DNA of 64,000 nt from Ricinus communis. Taxonomy: Eukaryota > Streptophyta > Magnoliopsida > Malpighiales > Euphorbiaceae. Under the pieces are notes generated by a model, which made no database searches, was not told where the DNA came from, and saw nothing but the letters and a program-made list of their open reading frames with translations. Made by a program: the position numbers and the translations under genes. Each line of letters opens with the position of its first letter. Within the stretch, counting starts at the first letter, position 1. Where the stretch lies: NCBI RefSeq assembly GCF_019578655.1, contig NC_063261.1:12762216-12826215 (forward strand), given 5' to 3'. This document shows positions 56,701-64,000 of this stretch, piece after piece.

Positions 56701-57158
56701 TTGGATAGAAAACTTCTCATTTAACCCTTTAAGAAACTTTAGGATAAAATCTTATTTTCTAAAACTTATTAGCAGAACATTCACAAGCATGTAGAGGTCT
56801 CAAATTACATATCTCATCCCATAAGATCTTCAAGTAATGTATGATAAGTAGTAACAGAAAGGTTACCTTGTTGCAGAGAGAAGAATTCTTGTTGAAGATC
56901 AGAAATCCTTATAAGGTCCTCTTGTGAAAAGCAGTTATATAGGTCTGCCCAAAGATCATATGCATAGTCCAGCCACATTACACTTTTCCCAATTTTTGTA
57001 TTAAGGGACCTCCATAACCAAGAAAGCACAAGATTGTTGCATTTCAACCAAGCCTTGTAAAAAGGATCTTCTTCCCTAGGAACCTTAATTGAACCATTAA
57101 CAAATCGAAATTTATTTTTTGAAATCATAAACATCTTCATAGATCGTGCCTAGCTATG
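53780..57158 (-). pseudogene. Copia element 3, main part, reverse transcriptase deleted
   Basis: Minus-strand copia polyprotein: gag UBN2-type text MISKNKFRFVNGSIKVPREE (56814-57140), a CCHC-like MYGHLVDKCYRKNRFP and protease start RKWIVDSRATDHITN (DSRA where DSGA) at 55884-56375, GAG-pre-integrase LWHNRLGHPSKQVMKSL and integrase LDIWGPFPVKSICGHSYFLT to TPEQNSIVERKH (55115-55609), linker (54277-54738), then RNase H text LSASALAATLVSHTKTKHIE, VDVHFIRDSL and VPSHDQVADCLNKALSHSRF (53917-54290). The reverse transcriptase is absent: the linker NTWE joins RNase H text near 54310, a deletion of perhaps 2 kb. Stops and frameshifts throughout. The LTR next to the 3' end (about 53750-54000) contains TATATAAATG-like text but no partner LTR was identified. 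Confidence 0.85.
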
Positions 57159-58494
57159 TGATGTAGATGATTCTATGCATATTTATTGACTGTTTAATAG
57201 TCGTTTACTCGTGTATTTAAGTCATATTTATTCTTGTTTGATCGCCCTTTGGTATGTTTCTGAGTTTTTCAGGTTTTCAGACTCCTTGATGGGAAATTGA
57301 TTGATTTCGGGGCAGAAACCAAGCTATATGGATGATTTACGCATATTAGATGTTTGTCAGATTCGATTCCTTATTGGCGCGCAATTCGAGGCTTTTGCAC
57401 GGGCAATTGCATGACCGTGCATATTTGCACGGCCTCCCTTGCCCATTGCACGGGTCATGGCACGGGCTAGGGCATTTCTACCTATAAGTAGGCGCACGCA
57501 AAATGAGACAAGGTTCCACTTATGATTTTCTAGACTTCTCTACGCTCGCGACTCCTCACTTCTACACCTCTGTTCTTGACATTTTGGTAGACCAACGTCA
57601 TTTCAAAGGATTGATTTGGAAGATTCAAGCAAAGATCGAAGGTTCTAGACGATTGATCGAGACATCTAAGATCCATACTTGAGGCTGGTTTCAGAGTTGG
57701 CTTGCGACTGATTCGAGAGAAGAGGGGTTACATGTTCCATTTCCTTTTCTGTTGTTTATTTCCTTTTGTATTTATTTCTTTCATTATGAGTAGCTAGGGC
57801 TGCTGAACCCATTGAGGTTCACCTTTGTTGATGGATTGTGCTTAATTATTAGATTTTTATTTGCCATTCTTGTAATCTTCTTGCTGTTTAGTAATAAACT
57901 TTGATTCAGTTAATTTGAGATGTTAAATTAATTGTCTTTTAGGTTGTTTCTTGACATTGAGAAATGCTTGTCATAACTGGAATTTGAATAGTAAGAACTG
58001 GTAGTTAACTCTTAGAGATAAGGTTAATTTACTCGTCGGATTAAGAATTAACAACTTTTAATAGTTCTAAATCACGCTTAATGCTAATCTGTAATAATCT
58101 GATAGGAAGAGATTCCATTAGGTTAGTGCAGGTTTAGGAACTCGGCGAGCTCAAGAGAGGAACCAAGTTCGATTCAGGATTTAAGCATGGGTAAACAAGA
58201 TTGGTAATTTATAAAATCAACCTTAGAATTCTATCACTTAGGTCCCCTTGGGTTTCTTTCTCTTGTTACGGTTGTCTTTCGATTGTTAGTTGCTGTTCAT
58301 TTATTTATTTGCATTCATAGTCATTAGTTAATTAATCTAGACTTCTTACACCTTATTTCAGACTAGCTAACATAGCGAACAGTGGTAACTTTAGGTTCAC
58401 CCGATCTCTAGGGATATGACCTTGATACTCACTAGTGCTATACTGCATCGATAGGTTCACTGCCTTAGGTGTAGGTTGCATCAGTAGCCCATCA
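57159..58494 (+). mobile_element. Solo LTR (1.3 kb) inserted in copia gag, 5-bp duplication
   Basis: Begins TGATGTAGATG and ends GTAGCCCATCA. CTATG lies on both sides (57154-57158 and 58495-58499). Removing the element and one CTATG restores the copia gag text NYHS-stop-ARSMKM on the minus strand. Contains 'ttgcacgg' text repeated near 57395-57470. The family is not identified. Confidence 0.9.
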
Positions 58495-58680
58495 CTATGA
58501 TAGTTGTTGCCAGTTAATTGAGAAGAGGTTAACATGAGAGCTGAACTTTCATTTGGGTGGATGTAATATTCACTATTCTGATCATCGATCTTGAAGGTTT
58601 GTCTAGAATTAAAATCTTCAGTAGCCATTGAAGAGATTGATAGGGAATCTCAGATGCGATTAAGAAGGGAAAGTGCCGCT
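58495..58680 (-). pseudogene. Copia element 3, N-terminal part of gag
   Basis: The minus strand begins MATEDFNSRQTFKIDDQN at 58628 and reads YYIHPNESSALMLTSSQLTG, then NNYHS, at which the solo LTR interrupts. This is the usual start of copia gag (hydrophilic N-terminus, then YLHPSD-like and LTG.NYHSW text). Confidence 0.75.
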
Positions 58681-59698
58681 TGTTGCTACAAAGAGGAAAA
58701 CAACACCAGCTGTGGTGGAGTACACTAGCTGCTCTAACAATTGATCATGGATCCGGATACAGCCCACTAAAAAAAAATTAAAATGAACCCATGTAATAAA
58801 TGCTTCTTCCGAAACTCAAAAAGCTTCGGGAAACCAACCCCAAAATGGTCTAAAAAATAACTACCGTAATAGCTATAGTTGTCGCGGATTTAGCTAGTGT
58901 TACCATTCTTGCACTAGCCATTTTTTTTTTACGTATACCAACTAAAGGAAAAGAAAACCACATCGACACCAACGACTACCTACCAAAGAGTGAGCAAAAA
59001 CTACAACCAGAATCAATAAGCAAAAAAAAAACTGATTAGCTAGCAGAATTAAAAAAACCCATTATATGGTCATATCTACTGTCATGTCTACTAATTAAAG
59101 CAGAACTTGTACTCTGGCCACTGCTATTCTGCAAGCCATCTGTCTTACCAGCATCCACAATGTTGCTAGCAGATGAGCTCTTAGCAATAACATTCTGTGT
59201 AGAAGTGCTAGCAGTGTGGAGCTTGATGAGTATACCAACCCAAATTCATCTGGTAATTGGGTTTTGTGTAGTCAATAAAGTGAACCCAGAAAAATAATCT
59301 AGCTAATACATAAAACTTGCAATAGCACAGCAGGCACCCAACCAAACAGTAGAATTTAGACAAAATCAAAATTTAGTCCTGCTCACCAACTATTCGACAA
59401 AATTTTCGACTCACCAACTGCTCACTAACTGTTCGACAAAAAATATATATGCCAACTCCAACTCGCACCTCAATATTCTTGAAACAAGAAACAAAATGGC
59501 AGCCACACTGAGGCACCACTTTAAGCATTGTCGATGAAACCAACTGTGCACACCATCTTTGCTTATCTTCAAAGCGAATCAAAGTGAGAGACAACTAAGG
59601 GATTAGTCGTCGACGTCAAACATCAGTGAGAAAGATCCACTGGTTTGGGTAGGGATCGAAACCCTAAAGGAAAAAGAAGAAGGTAATGGAAAAATAAA
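58681..59698. other. Presumed 5' leader of copia element 3
   Basis: About 1 kb without recognisable domains lies between the gag start and a primer-binding-like site at 59699. The open frame at 59373-59594 is not conserved text I know. Confidence 0.4.
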
Positions 59699-59710
59699 GC
59701 TCTGATACCA
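59699..59710 (-). promoter_or_regulatory. Primer binding site (tRNA-Met type)
   Basis: Minus-strand TGGTATCAGAGC, with TGACA immediately before it, as at an LTR end. I could not pair the adjoining sequence with an LTR on the left of copia 3. Confidence 0.65.
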
Positions 59711-60211
59711 TGTCAGATTTTGGAAGAAAAAAAAATATCATTGATATCTAAAAACATGTTTTCTTACAATGTTTACCGTGTCTCATATACACAAAAAATA
59801 TTACACTAGCTTTATATGGGTCTAGCTCCTATTGGTGTCAATACATATTCTATTACCTTTTACTCAAGCAAGTCAGCCAAGCTGGAGTCTTTATGCCATG
59901 TTAAGTTAACAAGATTACCAAATGTCCATCGGCTTCTCCATCTCAGTACTAAAAGTATAGAATTAGATAGCAATTATATCCTAGTTAACACTAACAATAG
60001 ATGGTTCCAAGCTCCACAGAATTCAAGCCATTAACCACAAATTAGAAGCAAGGAAAATAAGTGCCTTTCACATGTGTCTAAATCACCAGATACTCTGTTT
60101 TAAATGAGGATTAAAAAAAATCAAAATTTTCTTTCATTATTTAAACATAAAATATAAACAGAGAGCATAAAAATCAAACAAATAAATAACAAACTCCCAA
60201 ACAAAAAAAAA
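59711..60211. other. Possible LTR sequence and unassigned DNA
   Basis: If the primer binding site is correct, an LTR begins at 59711 and runs right. No boundary or second copy found. Confidence 0.4.
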
Positions 60212-60617
60212 CATCTTTCTTCCACTCAACTTCTTCGTGAAATTTCCTAAGATAATCCATATAATCACCGCATTCTGTCTTTATGATATCAACAAGATGA
60301 TTTCTTCCAGATTCCTCAAGATTCCTAATCAAAATTACACAACATGGTTACTTCATTCTTCAATACAATTTCAATTGCCTTTTGCATCGAACCCACTTTC
60401 AAATAAGCCCCAATCACCTCATTAAATGCTCCTGTACCAGGTTTCAACACTCCTTTGTCTAGTTTCAAAAAGCAAATCAGTTTTGAGAAGTCTTGATAAT
60501 TTAGTGTGGAAAACTTGGTTTAATCTCGGATCTGATGATTTAGCTAATTTGAGTAATTGTATTGCTTGTATAGCTTTTGTTGATACTCTCTTTGACCTCC
60601 ACAATGATGTTTTATAG
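60212..60617 (-). pseudogene. THA8-like small PPR protein, fragmentary
   Basis: On the minus strand: STKAIQAIQLLKLAKSSDPR, then LNQVFHTKLSRLLKTDLL, and after a break PGTGAFNEVIGAYLKVGSMQ, KAIEIVLKNEVTML, and in another frame VILIRNLEESGRNHLVDIIK, TECGDYMDYLRKFHEEV. These pieces appear in the order of small plant organelle PPR proteins of the THA8 group, which bind RNA and aid splicing. The middle third is missing and there are several stops, so this is a pseudogene or a copy with internal deletions. Identification is by remembered family patterns. Confidence 0.5.
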
Positions 60618-60895
60618 TTGGGTGGAGGAGGAGAGAAAGGTGGTCTTTTTATTAAGGAAAAAAGAGAATTGTTTTTAATATTTAAATGTAATTTTTAATT
60701 AATTAATTTAAAGACTATATCAGTTTAAGAAACTGCTACTAGCCACATCATCTTTAACTAACACTGTTAATTTTTCTATTAGATTTAAAAAGAAAATTAA
60801 CAATATAATTATGCTAAAAAATAATTTAAATTCGAATCTTTTCCTAAACACTAAACATTAAAGGCAAAAATGAACCTCTTTCTAATAATCAATTG

Positions 60896-60973
60896 AATTT
60901 GGTTGTGGTCTTAAAGTATACTTCAAACTGGAATTAAATTTGGTTGTGGTCTTAAAGTATACTTCAAACTGGA
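60896..60973 (+). repeat. Perfect two-unit tandem duplication, 37 bases
   Basis: The 37-base block starting 'aatttggttgtggtcttaaa' occurs at 60896-60932 and 60937-60973, separated by four bases, with no differences seen. It is recent, and lies about 450 bases before the J-domain gene. Confidence 0.9.
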
Positions 60974-61388
60974 ACATAATTAAAGTGCTGTTGCTTTGTA
61001 CGATGAAAGCAGAGTTTTAGGTGGACAAGAAGATTCTATTTGACAACGTAAATTCATATTTCTATTTTATTATTTAGAGGATTAAACGCATATAGTAATC
61101 AGTTGTACGCTGTCTTATTACTGGTTAACCAATCAGCAGTTCAAATTTCGGATTACAATTCAATGCTACCTCATAACATACTTTATAATCACAACTGTCC
61201 TTCACTCCTAACAGAACCCTACTCCAAAACAAAGTCCTCTTTTAACTACAAAACCCTTTCCTCTTATTTAGTATCGCCGCCTTCGATCCATTGATTTTCT
61301 GTCTGAAGATTTCTCCTATCTTTAACACCCTTGTATTGTTTTTAGAATTGCTTCCTTTGATCCATTGCTTTTCTCATCATAAACAACA

Positions 61389-61889
61389 ATGGCTGTCCTG
61401 GTGGATCACTACAGCGTGTTAGGCCTTGCATCTATTACAGGACCTAACCTGACAGACGAAGAAATCTCCAAGGCTTTTAAGAGGATGGCATTGCAGTTAC
61501 ATCCTGACAAGAACCCCCGTAATCCCAATGCCAATTCCAGTTTCCAGAAACTGCTCTCCTCCTATGAAATTCTCAAACATCCAATTTCCCGCAAAGAATT
61601 TGATCATCTTCTTCAAGTTCAACAACAACGTCAGAATCAGGCTCAGAATTATCATCAGAATCATCATCAGTGTGGCAACAAGCGGCAGAGAGATCAACAA
61701 GAAGAGTCTTCCAAGAAGCGTCCGAGACAACCCATGGATCCAAAGACGCCTTCTGAACCACCAAAGGAGCCTTCTTTCTCAAAGAAGAAATTCGTTTCGG
61801 AATTTGATCGCATTAGTAAATTAGTTGCTCAAGGTGGTATTCACAAATTGGCAGTTAACGAAGGCTATCATCATATTAGATTGTTTTAG
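61389..61889 (+). CDS. J-domain (DnaJ-like) protein, 166 residues
   Basis: The frame begins MAVLVDHYSVLGLASIT and carries a J domain at about residues 6-75: helix II FKRMALQL, the diagnostic HPD at 38-40, then KNPRNPNANSSFQKLLSSYE and ILKHPISRKEFDHLL. J proteins stimulate the ATPase of Hsp70. A Gln/Asn/His-rich linker follows (residues 78-100), then a basic stretch KRQRDQQEESSKKRPRQ that could serve as a nuclear signal, a Pro-rich part, and a C-terminus FVSEFDRISKLVAQGGIHKL. There is no signal peptide, zinc finger or C-terminal substrate domain. It resembles the DNAJC17-type start without an RRM. The first ATG of the frame is used. It has no introns and no disruptions and seems a real nuclear gene. 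Confidence 0.8.
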   Translation: MAVLVDHYSVLGLASITGPNLTDEEISKAFKRMALQLHPDKNPRNPNANSSFQKLLSSYEILKHPISRKEFDHLLQVQQQRQNQAQNYHQNHHQCGNKRQRDQQEESSKKRPRQPMDPKTPSEPPKEPSFSKKKFVSEFDRISKLVAQGGIHKLAVNEGYHHIRLF

Positions 61890-63091
61890 ACTTTAATATG
61901 TTTAGTAGTATGGGTATGTATTACTAGCAAATTTACCGAAACGAGATATGTAATTCTTTTGGTACGAATGAGAAAACTCAATTCAGTTATTGCTATGTAT
62001 TATGTTGCAGTCTTTGATCTTCATATAATGCTTGATGTTGCAAGGTTTATTTAATTCTTCAGCGGCATGTGATACTTTGAATTTACATTGACAACTATTT
62101 CCTGATCGAAGATGTTGGGTACGTAACAAACAATATGTGCTTCAAATGCCCGAGAAGAATAAAATTTAACAACTCACAAGATGGCATTCTAATAGAGTTG
62201 ATTAACTAAATATATCTAGCAGCATATTTAACATTATTGTACTTTCTTGTGATTGTTGTCTCATTCAAAGCATTTGTTCATGGTAAAGGCCTGCACATGC
62301 CTTTGACATGATTAGCTAGGTAACAATGAGACAACATAGAGAAACAGTAGAAAATAAACAAATTAATGTAAGTAAGCTACATTGCATAAATTGGTTATGA
62401 GGAATTTAAGAGGAAAACAATATACTGTATAAAACAAAGACTGTAGTTACTCATGTTCCTGCAGAAACAAGACTGCTGTGATCTAGCAAATTCGTTTTAC
62501 GTATATGGCTTAATGTTAAAAATATCTCTGCACAGGAATTTGTTGTGGGTTTCCAGGCTATTGGTTATTTGTGTTAAGTCAGAAAATTGGGCATGGAAAG
62601 TTTACCCAGAGCAACAATATGAATGCAATTTCAAGGGATATTGCAAGACTCTTGAGTCTTGAGTTGCAACAGTAGAGTGAGAAGAGTTCTCGTTCTCAAG
62701 TAATGCATGTTTGATCCAGCTTTGAGTAGTAAAGTGATGATCCAGGCATGCAGATATATTTCATTTTGAGCATGACATGATAGATCAAATCTAGTTAGCT
62801 AGCTAAACAGGTCATAATCACTGTTGAAGCAGTGCACAGATCAATAATTAATGTTTGGAGGGATGGCTATCCCAATGTCCAATTCAGTTACTAATAACAA
62901 AAAGAAAAATACTAAAAAGCAAAGAAGTACAAGTACCGAATCTAATTCATAGCACATTCTTATGGTTTTTATTGCTACTACAATGGATAAATACATGATA
63001 CCACTAAAACTTTCCATTTTTTATGAAAGTAAAATAATAGCCTTAACACCGCAACAATCATAGAGTTGCTAAAAACTAGCATGGAGACACT
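61890..63091. other. Intergenic region after the J-domain gene
   Basis: No convincing gene. A 69-codon frame at 62453-62662 has no recognisable features. Confidence 0.5.
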
Positions 63092-63223
63092 TTACTTCCG
63101 CAGTGAAACATTTGCCAGGACAAAGCTCAGCGAATCTTGATGCTCCAAAAACTTAGCTTGAAATGTTGTCTTATCTATGGAAAGCTTGAAATTAACATCT
63201 TCAGGAAAGCTTGCTTGCTGATG
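63092..63223 (-). CDS. Possible terminal exon of unidentified gene
   Basis: The minus strand has an acceptor GTGCCTTTAG before a 43-codon open text HQQASFPEDVNFKLSIDKTT, then FQAKFLEHQDSLSFVLANVS, LRK and TAA. It joins in phase 0 with a candidate exon ending at 63403. Unknown product; low confidence because no homologue was recognised. Confidence 0.35.
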   Translation of the reverse strand, partial: HQQASFPEDVNFKLSIDKTTFQAKFLEHQDSLSFVLANVSLRK

Positions 63224-63402
63224 CTAAAGGCACATAATTCACCACAAACGACAAAAAAACACAAGGTTATTCTCTGTCCTGATCTTAAATAAGGCTAATC
63301 AGAATGGTGTTCTGAACGGAAAGCTGAAAAACTAATATAGTTCTTTGCTAGTTGATTTGTAATCCTGAAGTGGTCTAGGTATAATTTCTGTCCAAGTATT
63401 AC

Positions 63403-63560
63403 CTTCATTTCCTGCTGCTTGTGCTTTAGGCTGTTTCTGTGGTTTGTCCTTTGTTGCTGTTTTCTGCAGTTCTTGTCTCTGTCGTGTTCTGCATTTGAGC
63501 TCCTATCCGGATAGTCATCCCGCTTCAGTGTTGGGTAAAATATAGTAGAATCAGAATTTC
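63403..63560 (-). CDS. Possible internal exon of unidentified gene
   Basis: Minus-strand text GNSDSTIFYPTLKRDDYPDR, then SSNAEHDRDKNCRKQQQRTN and HRNSLKHKQQEMK runs up to a donor AAG|GTAATA at 63403. The product is charged and low-complexity. The 5' edge of the exon is uncertain. Confidence 0.3.
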
Positions 63561-63849
63561 CTTGAATGCATTCTCAGTTCACTGTTCTATCGAATTTATC
63601 TGTGATTGCATCACACAAGGTTCAGTTAAATTCACAAAAATGCAATTAATGTTAACATCTAGACTAAGACTAAAGGACAGGTTTAAGCATTGTTATTTTA
63701 TAATAGAAAAGATTATGTTATGAGGGTATCAGAAAACAGGACTGCAAAATAATATTTGTGTTCTGGCAGTTTCCACAGTGAGAAACAAGATTCTGAATCA
63801 ATGGCTTTAGAGTTCATAGAAATTGTTTATCACACACTTATGTACAGAA

Positions 63850-64000
63850 TTCAAGCAATAGTTTCTATGAAATTACAACCGCGCCTTGAGGTTTACCCTA
63901 AAAAACACCTTGGTTCATGCCTTTTCAAAAATTAATCTTTGGTCCGTAAGGTTTATTTACTGTCAAACAATTTAGTCCATGAGGTTCCCAAAAACTTTTA
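63850..64000. repeat. Start of a repeat at the window edge
   Basis: Text such as 'gcgccttgaggtttaccct', 'ttaatctttggtccgtaagg' and 'tttagtccatgaggttccc' has the look of MITE/retroelement termini that recur in plant genomes; it runs off the end. Confidence 0.4.

Noticed and set aside
62270..62320. Possible microRNA hairpin near 'gtaaaggcctgcacatgcct'
   Set aside because: Short palindrome only; no convincing stem of precursor length.

Overview
The window is nuclear DNA from a flowering plant, most likely a eudicot. It is AT-rich, dominated by nested LTR retrotransposons, MITEs and Mutator-like elements, and carries two separate plastid DNA insertions. Introns, tRNA-type primer binding sites and plant-specific element families (Cassandra, TAT/Ogre-like, Athila-like) fit this. 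I cannot fix the species; every family name is by recognition of protein motifs, not by a database search.

Layout. (1) 1-2415: 3' part of a long LTR whose second, complete copy is at 26897-29819. (2) about 2570-15220: a roughly 12.6 kb nuclear plastid insertion (NUPT), colinear with a plastome from the psaI-ycf4 spacer to clpP: ycf4, cemA, petA, psbJ-psbL-psbF-psbE, petG, trnW, trnP, psaJ, rpl33, rps18, rpl20, rps12 exon 1 and clpP exons 3 and 2. Most genes carry stops, frameshifts or lost start codons; ycf4, psbJ, petG and rpl20 are still open. petL and clpP exon 1 are not found. (3) 15640-20270: a copia reverse transcriptase remnant interrupted by a complete Cassandra-type TRIM element with 5S rRNA-like LTRs, then the 5' part of an Athila-like gypsy element. 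(4) 20271-40272: a possible CACTA element, MITEs, a decayed Mutator-like element (terminal repeats about 17 kb apart, transposase and a GRF-zinc-finger ORF), a split hAT-like gene, the 2.9 kb solo LTR, a tandem LTR-internal-LTR-internal-LTR array and a second copia. (5) 40273-47602: a TAT/Ogre-like gypsy remnant with gag, long LTRs and three minisatellite blocks. (6) 47603-52300: MITE cluster, including a terminal-inverted-repeat element that carries a plastid rbcL fragment. (7) 52778-53144: a broken PELPK-type proline-rich protein gene. (8) 53780-59710: a third copia with a nested solo LTR. (9) 60230-64000: a THA8-like PPR pseudogene, an apparently intact J-domain protein gene (the best ordinary nuclear gene here), and possible terminal exons of another gene.

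There is no operon-like cooperation between genes. The plastid genes keep their plastome order because they arrived together; the remaining coding sequence is almost all transposon-derived. The most unusual objects are the rbcL-carrying inverted-repeat element (50101-51052), the Cassandra element with clean target duplication, and the retroelement arrays.
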